A program made the translations under genes and the position numbers. Below are positions 19,915 to 29,503 of a stretch of 64,000 bases of DNA, one piece after another. Position 1 is the first letter of the stretch, and each line of letters starts with the position of its first letter. The stretch comes from Oceaniovalibus guishaninsula JLT2003. Its GTDB lineage: Bacteria; Pseudomonadota; Alphaproteobacteria; Rhodobacterales; Rhodobacteraceae. The stretch is from positions 186,001 to 250,000 of the forward strand of contig NZ_AMGO01000007.1 of assembly GCF_000299575.1 (NCBI RefSeq). The letters run 5' to 3'. A model generated the notes under the pieces. The model was not told the DNA's origin. It saw nothing but the letters and a program-made list of their open reading frames with translations, and did not search any database.

Positions 19915-21108
19915 TCACCGCTGCGGCGTCACCCGAAGGACGGCACCGTCGTCGTAATCGGTCAGAAGCAGGATGCTGTCGTCACTGTCGATCTCGACAT
20001 CGCGGATCCGGCCACGATCCTCCAGAAACTTCTCCTCGCCGACGATGCGGTCGCCATCCAGCACCAGCCGCCTGATCCCGCCCGGACGCAGCGAACTGGC
20101 GATGACGTCGCCGTTCCAGCCCTCGAACAGATCGCCTTCGTAGAATTGGAAGCCGCCGGGGGCGATGACCGGATCCCAGTAATATTGCGGTTCTCGAAAC
20201 TGCGGCAGACGCGGCTCGCCGCTGCCGATAGGTTCGCCCGAATAGCGCTGCCCATAGCTGACGACCGGCCAGCCATAATTGGCGCCCTTCTGGATCAGAT
20301 TCAGCTCGTCCCCACCCTTCGGCCCGTGTTCCAGCGTCCAGAGCTCGTCGGTGCCGGGTCGCATGTCGGCGCCCTGGACGTTGCGATGCCCCAGCGTCCA
20401 GATCGTGTCGATGGCATCCTCGACCGTTACGAACGGGTTGTCGGGCAGGGCGGATCCGGTCGGGGTGACGCGGACCACCTTGCCATAGGTCTTGTCGTAA
20501 TCCTGCGCCCGTTCGCGCGTGGCCAGATCCGACCGTTCGCCCGTCGTGATGAACAGGTTGCCGTCATGCGTGACGATCCGGCTGCCGAAATGCTTGTCGT
20601 TCGCATAGGCCGGTTCCTGCACGAAGATGTCGCGCACGTCCGTCAACGCGGTCCGGTCGTCGTTCAGGATGCCGCGCGCCATGGCGGTGGCCGATTCGCC
20701 ACCATCCATCGGCTTGGCATAGCTGAGAAAGATCAGACCGCTTTCGGCGAAATCCTCGGCCAGCTTCACATCCAGCAGCCCGCCCTGGCCCTGCGACATG
20801 ACCTCGGGCACGCCGTCCACGGGGGCGTCGCGCAGGGTGCCGTCCGGTTCGATGACCCGCAGGCGGCCCGGCCGCTCGGTCACGAGATAGCCGCCGTCCG
20901 GCAGCACCTCGATCCCCCAGGGATGCGACAGGCCGTCGGCCACGGTCTGCACGTCCAGCGTCACGCCGCTGTCCTGTGCCGGGGCGCGCGTCTGGGTGGG
21001 CCAGGCGGGTTCGAACTCGGGCACGTTCTTTGGTCCCTGCTCGACGGGCTGGGCCAGCGCGGGGCCGGTCAGCGCCATCGACAGGGCGATGAGGGATAAG
21101 CGGGTCAT
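19915..21108 (-). CDS. PQQ-type sugar dehydrogenase (soluble aldose dehydrogenase-like)
   Basis: A 397-residue protein from the ATG 21108-21106, preceded by GGAGGAGC and starting a signal peptide (MTRLSLIALSMALTGPALAQ). The mature part is the six-bladed propeller of the glucose/sorbosone dehydrogenase family: LSHPWGIEVLPDGGYLVTER, QGQGGLLDVKLAEDF, GHRNVQGADMRPGTDELWTL, EHGPKGGDELNLI and GANYGWPVVSYG. These give the PQQ- and calcium-binding residues of YliI/Asd-type enzymes. Periplasmic; oxidises sugars with PQQ if the cofactor is available. No PQQ synthesis genes are in the window. Confidence 0.92.
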   Translation of the reverse strand: MTRLSLIALSMALTGPALAQPVEQGPKNVPEFEPAWPTQTRAPAQDSGVTLDVQTVADGLSHPWGIEVLPDGGYLVTERPGRLRVIEPDGTLRDAPVDGVPEVMSQGQGGLLDVKLAEDFAESGLIFLSYAKPMDGGESATAMARGILNDDRTALTDVRDIFVQEPAYANDKHFGSRIVTHDGNLFITTGERSDLATRERAQDYDKTYGKVVRVTPTGSALPDNPFVTVEDAIDTIWTLGHRNVQGADMRPGTDELWTLEHGPKGGDELNLIQKGANYGWPVVSYGQRYSGEPIGSGEPRLPQFREPQYYWDPVIAPGGFQFYEGDLFEGWNGDVIASSLRPGGIRRLVLDGDRIVGEEKFLEDRGRIRDVEIDSDDSILLLTDYDDGAVLRVTPQR

Positions 21109-21218
21109 GGATGCTCCTCCTGCATTGACGGAGGGCAATGTGATGCGGTGCAGACGCCTGTCCACCTCAAGCGGTCATGGACCGGGCTGCCGGTAAGGTG
21201 GGGCGGTCGATCCCGGTA

Positions 21219-21233
21219 AGGGCACAATGCCCT
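21219..21233 (-). terminator. Short hairpin after proS
   Basis: AGGGCA-CAA-TGCCCT lies 10 bases beyond the proS stop in the direction of transcription. A six-pair stem with no T-run; a weak terminator at best. Confidence 0.3.
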
Positions 21234-21243
21234 GAACCCGACG

Positions 21244-22578
21244 CTACCTTGCGTAAATCGCGGCCACCCGCGCCACCGCGTCCTCGACGCTCATCTCCTC
21301 GCTTTCGCCGGTGCGGCGGTTCGTCAGCTCGACCAGACCGTTGGCGATGCCGCGCGGGCCGACGGTGAGGCGCCAGGGCAGGCCGATCAGGTCCATCGTG
21401 GCGAACTTGGCGCCCGCCCGTTCCTCGCGGTCGTCATAGAGCGGATCGAGGCCGTGCGCCTCCAAGGCCGCTTCAATCCCCTCGCAGGCCGTGTCGCAGG
21501 CGGCGTCGCCCTGGCGCAGATTGACGATGCCGACATGGAAGGGGGTCACGCCTTCGGGCCAGACGATGCCCTTGTCGTCATGGCTGGCTTCGATGATCGC
21601 GCCGACAAGGCGGCTGACGCCGATGCCGTGGCTGCCCATATGCACCGGCACGGCCTGGCCGTCGGCATTGGTGACGGTCGCGCCCATCGCGTCGGAATAC
21701 TTGGTGCCGAAATAGAAGATCTGCCCAACCTCGATCCCGCGCGCGCTGCGGCGGCGATCTTCGGGAACTTCGGCAAAGATCGCCTCGTCATGCGTTTCGT
21801 CCGTGCGCGCATAGCGGGTCGTGAACTCTTCCAACACGGCGGCGCACTGGTCCACGTCGTCATAGTCGATGACGCGGTCGCCGAAGGTCAGATCCGTCAC
21901 CTCGCTGTCATAGAAAACCTCGGATTCGCCGGTCTCGGCCAGGACAAGAAACTCGTGCGTGTAGTCGCCGCCGATCGGTCCGCCATCGGCGCGCATCGGG
22001 ATGGCCTTCAGCCCCAGCCGTTCATAGGTCCGCAGATAGCTGACCAGGTGGCGGTTGTAGGCATGCAGCGCGCCCTCTTTTGTGGTGTCGAAGGTATAGC
22101 CGTCCTTCATCAGAAACTCGCGCCCCCGCATGACGCCGAAGCGGGGCCGCACCTCGTCGCGGAACTTCCACTGGATATGGTAAAGCGTCAGGGGCAGTTC
22201 GCGATAGCTGCTGACGCCCGACCGGAAGATGTCGGTGATCATCTCCTCGTTGGTGGGGCCATACAGCATGTCGCGACCGTGGCGGTCGGAAATCCGCAGC
22301 ATCTCCTTGCCATAATCGTCATATCGCCCCGATTCCTGCCACAATTCCGCCGGCTGCAGCGTCGGCATCAGCATCGGGATGTGGCCCGCGCGCTGCTGTT
22401 CCTCGTGCACGATCCGCTCGATGTTGCGCAGCACGCGATAGCCCAGCGGAAGCCAGGAATAGATGCCGGCCGCTGCCTGACGGATCATGCCCGCGCGCAG
22501 CATCAGGCGGTGGCTGACGATCTGCGCCTCGGACGGGGTCTCTTTCAGGACGGGCAGGAAATAGCGGCTCAGGCGCAT
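21244..22578 (-). CDS. proS: Prolyl-tRNA synthetase (short, alphaproteobacterial type)
   Basis: A 444-residue class II synthetase charging tRNA-Pro. The open frame continues upstream into the glycosyltransferase gene, but the real start is the ATG 22578-22576 ([15 protein letters not shown]) with CGGAGA before it. Motif 1 lies around [20 protein letters not shown], motif 2 in [20 protein letters not shown], motif 3 in [12 protein letters not shown], and the anticodon domain follows ([30 protein letters not shown]). The short length shows that the cis-editing insertion of E. coli ProS is absent, as in other alphaproteobacteria. It lies 35 bases after the glycosyltransferase-like gene. Confidence 0.97.
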   Translation of the reverse strand: MRLSRYFLPVLKETPSEAQIVSHRLMLRAGMIRQAAAGIYSWLPLGYRVLRNIERIVHEEQQRAGHIPMLMPTLQPAELWQESGRYDDYGKEMLRISDRHGRDMLYGPTNEEMITDIFRSGVSSYRELPLTLYHIQWKFRDEVRPRFGVMRGREFLMKDGYTFDTTKEGALHAYNRHLVSYLRTYERLGLKAIPMRADGGPIGGDYTHEFLVLAETGESEVFYDSEVTDLTFGDRVIDYDDVDQCAAVLEEFTTRYARTDETHDEAIFAEVPEDRRRSARGIEVGQIFYFGTKYSDAMGATVTNADGQAVPVHMGSHGIGVSRLVGAIIEASHDDKGIVWPEGVTPFHVGIVNLRQGDAACDTACEGIEAALEAHGLDPLYDDREERAGAKFATMDLIGLPWRLTVGPRGIANGLVELTNRRTGESEEMSVEDAVARVAAIYAR

Positions 22579-22613
22579 CGGGATCTCCGGGGTTGGCGTC
22601 GGGCTTGGCGTTA

Positions 22614-23417
22614 TCACTCGCGCCAATGCTCCGCCACCCAGGACGAGGGGCGCATGTAGTGGCGCAGATAGCGCGCGGGCGGCTCCGGCCGGTCGGGGGC
22701 CATGAGGCCGCGAAGGTGCTGCATCGGCGTGGCCTGCGGATAGGCCGGGCCATAGCGGCCGTCGATGGCGTGCTGCGGATGCAGGCCGCCGGGAAAGATG
22801 ACGATGCGGGCATCGCGGGGCAGGCGCGGTTCCAGAAAGTAGTTCAACGGAAAGGTCCGGCGGCAATTCTGGCGGAAGTGCCGGACCCAGGCGCGCGGAA
22901 AGAAGCGGATGCCGCCCGGCGCGTTGCGCGTGACGAAGCGCTGCTCGAACTCGTAGGCGTCCGCGATGCCCTGCGGATCGGCGGCGAAGGCGGCTTGCAT
23001 CGGGGCCAGCGCGCCCACGGGGAAGCGAAAGCACGATGTCTGGCCCAAGCGTTCGAACGGGGTCGAATGGTTGCGCGTCAGGACGATGTCGGACGGATCG
23101 CCGAACGCGAAGAACGCATCCAGCGACCCGACGATCACCAGGTCGAGGTCCAGAAACAGCACCGGCCCCGTCAGATCGGCAAGCTTCGGCCCCCAAAGCC
23201 GCGATTTCGGCCAGATGCCGCGCGAATTGACGGGCAGCGCATAGTCGATGGGCGGCAGCGGCTGCGCGTCCACTTCGGCGCGGAAGCCGGTCGCGTCGTC
23301 GCAAAAGCATGTGAAGCGGAAAGGCGGCGTGATGTTGCGCGCCACCATCGCGTAAAGCCTGTTGACGAAGGGCGCGCCGTATTTGCTGCCCCAGTTGATG
23401 CAGATCACCTGTTTCAT
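22614..23417 (-). CDS. Glycosyltransferase-like protein (GT8-like fold)
   Basis: A 267-residue soluble protein beginning [21 protein letters not shown] DxD-type metal/nucleotide-sugar motif is visible as [13 protein letters not shown] at about residue 95, and [10 protein letters not shown] plus [10 protein letters not shown] resemble glycosyltransferase families that scan nucleotide-sugar donors. No membrane segment. Such genes are common beside proS or lolC in Rhodobacterales and usually unnamed. Acceptor and donor are unknown. It is divergent from lolC across 95 bases. Confidence 0.75.
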   Translation of the reverse strand: MKQVICINWGSKYGAPFVNRLYAMVARNITPPFRFTCFCDDATGFRAEVDAQPLPPIDYALPVNSRGIWPKSRLWGPKLADLTGPVLFLDLDLVIVGSLDAFFAFGDPSDIVLTRNHSTPFERLGQTSCFRFPVGALAPMQAAFAADPQGIADAYEFEQRFVTRNAPGGIRFFPRAWVRHFRQNCRRTFPLNYFLEPRLPRDARIVIFPGGLHPQHAIDGRYGPAYPQATPMQHLRGLMAPDRPEPPARYLRHYMRPSSWVAEHWRE

Positions 23418-23512
23418 GCGGTCTTCCTAACGCCTGCGCGCTGCCGGGGCGAGGCTTGACCGGACCCGGCGCATCCCCCATGGCTCCCCGGTCCCTAGGC
23501 AGGAGGTTCGCC

Positions 23513-24808
23513 TTGTCCGGTCCCGCCCCGTTCTCGCGCTTCGAATGGCTGATCGCCTGGCGCTATCTGCGCGCCCGGCGCGCCGAGGGCGGCGTCAGCG
23601 TGATGACCTGGATCAGCCTGATCGGCATTACCCTGGCGGTCTTCGCGTTGATCGCGACGCTGGCCGTGCGGTCCGGGTTCCGCGAGGAATTCGTCGATAC
23701 CATCCTGGGGACCAACGCGCATCTGACGGTCTATGCCGTGCCGCATGCGACGCCGGGCGGCGGCACCAGCCGCGTGATCGAGGATCACGTCGCCATGACC
23801 GACCGCGTGCGCGCGGTGCCGGGCGTCGTCCACGCCGCCCCGCTGGTCAAGGGACAGGTCATGGCCACCCATCGCGGCGCCAATGCGGGGGTCGAGGTTT
23901 ATGGCATCGCCCCCGACGATCTGGCCGCCATTCCCCGCATCGCCGACCCGCAGGAAGCCGAAGGCACATTGGCCGATTTCGGCACGGGCGACATTCCGGG
24001 CATCGCCATCGGGTCCGGCATCGCGCGCGAACTGAATGTGGGGCTTGGCGATACGCTCAAGCTGATTTCCCCGGACGGGGCGCGCACGGCTTTCGGCACC
24101 AGTCCGCGCGTGTCGAACTATCCCATCGTCTATATCTTCACCGCCGGGCGCTGGGACATCGACCGCACCCGCGTCTATATGCCCTTCGACGAGGCACAGG
24201 TCTATTTCAACCGCGAAGGCGCCGCCGACGAAATCGAGGTGATGGTCGCCGATCCCGACGACGCCGAGTCCATGGCCCTGCCGATCGCCCAGGCCGCGGG
24301 CGACATGGCGCTGGTCTGGACGTGGAAGGATGCCAGCGGCAGCTTCCTGCGCGCGCTCGACATGGAGGACAACGTGATGTTCGTTATCCTGTCGGTGCTG
24401 GTGCTGATCGCGGCCATGAACATCGTGTCGGGCCTGATCATGCTGGTCAAGAACAAGGGCCGCGACATCGGCATCCTGCGCACCATTGGCCTGACAGAAG
24501 GGTCGATCCTGCGCGTCTTCTTCATCTGCGGGTCGCTGACGGGCGTTGTCGGCACGGCGATGGGCGTGGCGCTGGGCTGCGCCTTTGCGATCTGGATCGA
24601 CCCCATCTTCGCCATCGTGGACGGGCTGGCGGGCGGCGACGTGTGGGATCCGTCGATACGCGGCATCAGCTTCCTGCCCGCCCGGCTGGAAGCGGGCGAC
24701 GTGCTGTCTGCGGTCGCGCTGTCGCTGGGTCTGTCCTTCGTCGTCACCATCTTTCCCGCCCGCCGCGCCGCGCGCATGAACCCGGTGGAGGCTTTGCGCT
24801 ATGAGTGA
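23513..24808 (+). CDS. lolC: Lipoprotein-releasing ABC transporter permease (LolC/LolF)
   Basis: A 431-residue inner-membrane subunit that extracts lipoproteins for transport to the outer membrane. The start is set by AGGAGG at 23501-23506, six bases before a TTG at 23513, giving [20 protein letters not shown] read with initiator Met; the in-frame ATG at 23480 has no ribosome site. Helix 1 is [21 protein letters not shown] large periplasmic domain follows, then three C-terminal helices with [20 protein letters not shown] and [15 protein letters not shown]. It is followed by lolD with an eight-base overlap. With only one permease gene here, a homodimeric LolF-like complex is likely. Confidence 0.92.
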   Translation: MSGPAPFSRFEWLIAWRYLRARRAEGGVSVMTWISLIGITLAVFALIATLAVRSGFREEFVDTILGTNAHLTVYAVPHATPGGGTSRVIEDHVAMTDRVRAVPGVVHAAPLVKGQVMATHRGANAGVEVYGIAPDDLAAIPRIADPQEAEGTLADFGTGDIPGIAIGSGIARELNVGLGDTLKLISPDGARTAFGTSPRVSNYPIVYIFTAGRWDIDRTRVYMPFDEAQVYFNREGAADEIEVMVADPDDAESMALPIAQAAGDMALVWTWKDASGSFLRALDMEDNVMFVILSVLVLIAAMNIVSGLIMLVKNKGRDIGILRTIGLTEGSILRVFFICGSLTGVVGTAMGVALGCAFAIWIDPIFAIVDGLAGGDVWDPSIRGISFLPARLEAGDVLSAVALSLGLSFVVTIFPARRAARMNPVEALRYE

Positions 24809-25478
24809 CGCGGTGCTGACGCTGGACGGGATCGAAAAGCGCTACAATCCCGGCGCGCCGTCCGAGGTGACGGTGCTTCGCGGCGCCTCGCTCACCGTCG
24901 CGGCGGGCGAGCTTGTGGCGCTCGTCGCGCCCTCCGGCGCGGGCAAATCGACGCTGCTGCACATCGCCGGGCTTCTCGACACGGCCGATGCGGGGCGGGT
25001 GCTGCTGGCGGGGCAGGACATGACGCGCCTGTCGGATCGTCGCCGCACGCAGGCGCGGCGGGCGGATATCGGCTTTGTCTATCAGCTCCACCACCTTCTG
25101 CCCGAATTCACCGCGGCCGAGAATATCGTGCTGCCGCAGCTTGCCGCCGGTGTGCCGCAGGCCAAAGCCCTCGACCGTGCGCGGATGCTGCTGGACAGCG
25201 TCGGACTCGACCGAAGGGCGGGGCATCGTCCGGGCGCGCTTTCGGGGGGCGAACAGCAGCGCGTGGCGGTCTGCCGGGCGCTGGCCAATGCCCCGCGTCT
25301 GCTGCTGGCGGACGAGCCGACCGGCAACCTCGACCCCGGCACGTCCGACACCGTCTTCGCCGCCCTGCTGTCGCTGGTGCGCGACACCGGACTGGCCGCG
25401 CTGATCGCGACCCACAACCTCGATCTTGCCGCGCGGATGGACCGCACCGTGCGCATGGCGGCCGGCCGCCTGACCTGA
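24801..25478 (+). CDS. lolD: Lipoprotein-releasing ABC transporter ATPase
   Basis: A 225-residue ATP-binding subunit that powers lipoprotein release by the LolC-type permease. Walker [11 protein letters not shown]-loop [18 protein letters not shown], signature [15 protein letters not shown], Walker [14 protein letters not shown]-loop ATHNLDLA. The LolD-typical [11 protein letters not shown] segment distinguishes it from generic MacB/FtsE proteins. It overlaps lolC by eight bases and is co-translated. Confidence 0.95.
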   Translation: MSDAVLTLDGIEKRYNPGAPSEVTVLRGASLTVAAGELVALVAPSGAGKSTLLHIAGLLDTADAGRVLLAGQDMTRLSDRRRTQARRADIGFVYQLHHLLPEFTAAENIVLPQLAAGVPQAKALDRARMLLDSVGLDRRAGHRPGALSGGEQQRVAVCRALANAPRLLLADEPTGNLDPGTSDTVFAALLSLVRDTGLAALIATHNLDLAARMDRTVRMAAGRLT

Positions 25479-25582
25479 GGGTGCCGCCGGGGTTCCGGCA
25501 CGGCGCGCGATGTCCTATGCAGCGGAAGGGGCCGGGCAGGGCGGGCGCGGCCGCCGCGTCCTGCCGCCCGCCGGAGTGGAGC

Positions 25583-27268
25583 ATGACCAAGGCCGCATCC
25601 CCCCGTCTGGGCTGGCTCGACCGGGCGGCGCGATCCTCGCGCGGGGCATGGGATGTGCTCAGGCATCGCGGGCCGGGGCAGATCCAGTTCTGGTTCATCG
25701 CGCTTGCCGTCGGCATCGCGGCAGGCTTCGCCGCGCTGTTCTTTCGCAAGGCGATCAACGCGCTTCAGGCGATCCTTTACGGCACGAACGATGTCGATCA
25801 CATCCACAGCTTCGCGGCGGGATTGCCGTGGTTCTGGGTTCTGGCGGTCCCCATCGGCGGCGGGCTGGTCGTGGGGATGATCCTGCACCTTTTCACGCCG
25901 GACGGGCAGGCGCGGTCGGTCGCCCATGTGATCGAGGGATCGGCGCTTTACGAAGGACAGGTCGAGACGAAGGAAGGCATGGCATCGACCGCCGCGTCGC
26001 TTGTCACGCTGGCCGCCGGCGGATCGACGGGGCGCGAGGGGCCGGTCGTGCTGCTGGCAGCGGTGATCTGCACCTGGGTCAACCGCATGATTTCCGCCGA
26101 CGGGATCACCGCGCGCGAATTGCTGGGCTGTGCCGTCGCCGCGGCGGTATCGGCTTCGTTCAACGCCCCCATCGCCGGCGCGCTGTTCGCGATGGAGGTG
26201 GTGCTGAGGCACTTCGCCGTCAAATCCTTCGCACCCATCGTCATCGCCAGCGCCGTCGGGACCGTCATCAACCGCGTCGAGTTCGGGGGCCTGACCGAGT
26301 TCCGCCTGCCCACCGAGGGGGCGATGGGATTTTACGGCGAGTTGCCGGCGTTCCTCTTGCTGGGGCTGCTTTGCGGGCTGGTCGCGGTGGTTTTCATGCG
26401 CGCGATCTTCTGGACGGACGATCTTGGCACCCGCTGGCAAAGGCGGCTGGGCATTCCCCGCTGGCTGCGGCCCGCCATCGCCGGCGCGCTGCTGGGGCTG
26501 ATCGCGATCTGGTTCCCCCATGTCATCGGCGTGGGCTACGAGACGACGTCGCGCGCGTTGACCGGGCAGCTTCTGTGGTATCAGGCGATTGTCTTCTGCG
26601 TCGTCAAGACGGCGGCGGTGGCGATCACCATGGGCGGACGGATGGGCGGCGGGGTCTTTTCGCCGTCGCTGATGGTGGGCGCGCTGACGGGTCTTGCCTT
26701 CGGGGCGATCGCGACCGGCATCTTTCCCGACATATCGGGGTCGGGAACGCTTTATGCGCTGGCCGGGATGGGTGCGGTCGCCGGGGCCGTCCTGGGCGCT
26801 CCGATCTCCACGACGCTGATCGTGTTCGAGTTGACGGGCGACTGGCAGACCGGGCTGGCGGTCATGGTGGCGGTCAGCATGTCCACCGCGCTGGCGTCTC
26901 GGCTGGTCGACCGCAGCTTTTTCCTCAGCCAGTTGGAACGGCGCAAGATCACGCTGTCGAAGGGACCGCAGGCCTATCTTCTGTCCATGTTCCGCGTCGC
27001 CAACGTGATGCGCACCTCGGACCATGCCCGTGCAGCCCCGCCGGACGCGTTGTGGGAAGCCATCGAGGAAGGCATATCGGTCGATGGCAACGCGACGCTT
27101 GCGACGGCGCTGCCGATCTTCGACGAAACCGGGCGCACGTTCATCCCCGTCGTGCGCCTGGGCGGCCGGGGCGAGGCGCCCGAGATCCTGGGCGCCTTGT
27201 TTCACGTGGATGCCCTGCGCGCCTATAACCGCGCGTTGGCCGCGACGGCGGCCGAAGAACATTCGTGA
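25583..27268 (+). CDS. CLC-family chloride channel-like protein
   Basis: A 561-residue membrane protein. The start is the ATG at 25583 with CGGAG upstream. CLC core: GGSTGREGPVV with the gating glutamate Glu152; FNAPIAGALFAMEVVLRHF; GGRMGGGVFSPSLMVGA; GAPISTTLIVFELTGDW. The position of the E. coli proton glutamate (Glu203) is Val206 here, as in chloride channels rather than proton-coupled exchangers. The usual GSGIP chloride-binding serine motif is also missing. The C-terminal about 70 residues (DALWEAIEEGISVDGNATLA, then FIPVVRLGG) may be a degenerate CBS-like domain. It follows lolD by about 100 bases. Confidence 0.9.
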   Translation: MTKAASPRLGWLDRAARSSRGAWDVLRHRGPGQIQFWFIALAVGIAAGFAALFFRKAINALQAILYGTNDVDHIHSFAAGLPWFWVLAVPIGGGLVVGMILHLFTPDGQARSVAHVIEGSALYEGQVETKEGMASTAASLVTLAAGGSTGREGPVVLLAAVICTWVNRMISADGITARELLGCAVAAAVSASFNAPIAGALFAMEVVLRHFAVKSFAPIVIASAVGTVINRVEFGGLTEFRLPTEGAMGFYGELPAFLLLGLLCGLVAVVFMRAIFWTDDLGTRWQRRLGIPRWLRPAIAGALLGLIAIWFPHVIGVGYETTSRALTGQLLWYQAIVFCVVKTAAVAITMGGRMGGGVFSPSLMVGALTGLAFGAIATGIFPDISGSGTLYALAGMGAVAGAVLGAPISTTLIVFELTGDWQTGLAVMVAVSMSTALASRLVDRSFFLSQLERRKITLSKGPQAYLLSMFRVANVMRTSDHARAAPPDALWEAIEEGISVDGNATLATALPIFDETGRTFIPVVRLGGRGEAPEILGALFHVDALRAYNRALAATAAEEHS

Positions 27269-27271
27269 CGA

Positions 27272-27616
27272 TCAGATCTCCTCGACCGTCACCTCGTCCT
27301 CGACGAAGGCCAGATATCCCTTGATCGCCGCCGCCGCCGGGATTGGATCCTCATAGCTCCAGGCCGCGTCGTCTATGGTCACGCTTTTGGTCTCGATGGA
27401 ATAATAGCTGGCGTCCCCCTTGTGGGGGCAATGAGTGGTGCTGTCGCTGCGGTCCAGGAAGGCCATGGCGATGTCGTCGCGCGGGAAATAGGCGACGACC
27501 GGCAGATTGCCCTCGTGCAGCAGCAAGACAGCCGAAGATTCGCCGATCACGGCACCGCCGGCCCGCACGACCCACTTCCCGCCCGACTTCTCGACCCGGA
27601 TATAATCCTTCGCCAT
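27272..27616 (-). CDS. DUF427 protein
   Basis: A 114-residue single-domain protein: IGESSAVLLLHEGNLPVVAY, then FPRDDIAMAFLDRSDSTTHC, PHKGDASYYSI and WSYEDPIPAAAAIKGYLAF. These are the conserved blocks of DUF427, with the His/Cys/Lys pair TTHCPHKGDASYY as its hallmark. Cytosolic, function unknown, small beta-tent fold in known structures. Convergent with the CLC gene (3 bases apart). Confidence 0.9.
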   Translation of the reverse strand: MAKDYIRVEKSGGKWVVRAGGAVIGESSAVLLLHEGNLPVVAYFPRDDIAMAFLDRSDSTTHCPHKGDASYYSIETKSVTIDDAAWSYEDPIPAAAAIKGYLAFVEDEVTVEEI

Positions 27617-27673
27617 CGCTCTCTCCTGTTTCGTGGCAGCCTAGCCGAACGGGGCGACGCTGCAAGGCGCCAG

Positions 27674-29485
27674 TCAGAGAGGTGCCGTCGCCCCGGCCAG
27701 CCACTCCACAACCTCGGCGGGCACCAACGCACGCATCTTTTCAGCGATTTCGACATGATAGCCGTCGATCCACGCTGTTTCATCCGCCGACAGCGCCGAT
27801 GCGTTTATCAATCTGCGGTCGAGCGGCACCCAGGTCAGCGTCTCGAAGGCCAGCATCGCGCGTCCGGCATCGGCGCCGGACAGGTCCGGCGCTTGCTGCA
27901 CGGCGACGAGGTTCTCGATGCGGATGCCCCATTCGCCGTCGCGGTAATAGCCGGGCTCGTTCGACAGGATCATGCCGGGCCGGAGCGTCGTCTCGCCAAT
28001 GCGGCTGAGGCGCTGGGGGCCTTCGTGAACGGAGAGATAGACGCCGACGCCATGGCCGGTACCGTGGTCGTAATCCTGACCGGCCATCCACAGGGGCGCG
28101 CGCGCCAGGGCGTCCAGATCGCGTCCGGCCAGACCTTTTGGAAACCGCGCGCGGCTGACGGCGATCAGGCCTTGCAGAACGCGGGTATAGGCAGCGATCT
28201 GGTCGGCATCGGGGTCGCCGACAGCGATCGTCCGGGTGATGTCCGTGGTGCCGTCCAGATACTGCCCGCCGCTGTCCACCAGCAGCAGATCGCCCGGTTG
28301 CAGCGCACGATCGCTGTCGCGGGTGACGCGGTAATGCACGATGGCGCCGTTCGGCCCGGATCCGGCGATGGTATCGAAACTGATGTCGCGCAAGGCGCCC
28401 GTCTGTCTGCGAAACTCCTCCAGCTTCGTCACCACGTCGATCTCGGTCAGGCGGGCGCGACCCTGCGCCACCTCGGCCGTGCGCGCATGAAGCCAGCAGA
28501 GAAAGCCGCACAGCGCCGCGCCGTCGCGCAGATGCGCAGTGCGGGTGGCGGCCAGTTCGGCATTGGTCTTGACGGCCTTGGGCAGAATGCAGGGATCGTC
28601 CCCCTCGGCCACCGCAACGCCATATGCGTTCAGCGTGTCGAGGACGACGAACGGGGCGGTCGCCGGATCGACGTGGACCGGCCCCGAAAGCGTGGCGAGC
28701 GCCGCCAGCAGGCCATCCGCCGGCAGGCAATCGACCCCGTCCAGCGTCAGCTGCGCGACCTTTGCCGGATCGACGAACAACCGCACACGCGCCGTATCCG
28801 CCTCGATCAGCGCGAAGGACTGGACGACGGGAATGCGGGGGATGTCGTGGCCGCGGATGTTGAGCAACCAGCAGATGCTGTCGGGCAGGGTCAGGACGGC
28901 CCATGCGTGACCGGCATCGCGCAGGATACCGGCGATGCGCTGGCGCTTGGCCGCCGCCGTCGCCCCCGCCAGCCTGTCGGGATAGAATTCGGCCTTGCCG
29001 CTTGGCGGCGGCGGGCGGTCCGTCCACACGGCATCCAGCGGATTGTCTACCGGCAGAAGCGCGATGTCCCGCGCCTCCAGCGCCTTGTTGAACCGCCGGA
29101 TCTCGGCCGCGGTATGCAGCCAGGGATCGAACCCGACGCGGCCGCCGGCCTGCAATTCGTGCGCGAGCCATTCCTCGGGCCGGTCACCCGGCAGGTTTCG
29201 GATCGCGATTTCGTCCGCGACCTGGGCGCGTCCCTGAATGCGGTAGCGACCGTCGACGAACAGGGCGGTGGCATCGCGGGTGACGACGGCCATACCCGCC
29301 GACCCGGTGAACCCCGTCAGCCATTCAAGTCGCGCATCGGCCGGCGCCACATATTCGCCCTGATGCGCGTCGGCACGCGGCACCAGAAACGCATCCAGAC
29401 CGTCCTGGGCCAGACGGTCACGCAACAGGGCCAGACGCGGCGGCCCCTGTTCGGGGCGCGTGGGGGTGTCGAAGGACTGGAACAT
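27674..29485 (-). CDS. pepP: Aminopeptidase P family protein (M24B)
   Basis: A 603-residue creatinase-fold metallopeptidase removing N-terminal residues before proline. Two creatinase-like N-domains (ADAHQGEYVAPADARLEWLT at residue about 40) precede the catalytic pita-bread domain. Metal ligands: Asp in LLLVDSGGQYLDGTTDITRT (two aspartates), His in HGTGHGVGVYLSVHEGP, Glu in LSNEPGYY and Glu in RIENLV. The length is that of the three-domain, eukaryote-like aminopeptidase P1. It lies 18 bases after cobT on the same strand, though unrelated in function. Confidence 0.93.
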   Translation of the reverse strand: MFQSFDTPTRPEQGPPRLALLRDRLAQDGLDAFLVPRADAHQGEYVAPADARLEWLTGFTGSAGMAVVTRDATALFVDGRYRIQGRAQVADEIAIRNLPGDRPEEWLAHELQAGGRVGFDPWLHTAAEIRRFNKALEARDIALLPVDNPLDAVWTDRPPPPSGKAEFYPDRLAGATAAAKRQRIAGILRDAGHAWAVLTLPDSICWLLNIRGHDIPRIPVVQSFALIEADTARVRLFVDPAKVAQLTLDGVDCLPADGLLAALATLSGPVHVDPATAPFVVLDTLNAYGVAVAEGDDPCILPKAVKTNAELAATRTAHLRDGAALCGFLCWLHARTAEVAQGRARLTEIDVVTKLEEFRRQTGALRDISFDTIAGSGPNGAIVHYRVTRDSDRALQPGDLLLVDSGGQYLDGTTDITRTIAVGDPDADQIAAYTRVLQGLIAVSRARFPKGLAGRDLDALARAPLWMAGQDYDHGTGHGVGVYLSVHEGPQRLSRIGETTLRPGMILSNEPGYYRDGEWGIRIENLVAVQQAPDLSGADAGRAMLAFETLTWVPLDRRLINASALSADETAWIDGYHVEIAEKMRALVPAEVVEWLAGATAPL

Positions 29486-29503
29486 GGCGATGACCTCGAT
29501 CTT

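Noticed and set aside
21244-23481. A 745-residue fusion of an unknown N-terminus to ProS
   Set aside because: The extra 300 residues are the out-of-frame glycosyltransferase gene; ProS has its own ribosome site and start at 22578.
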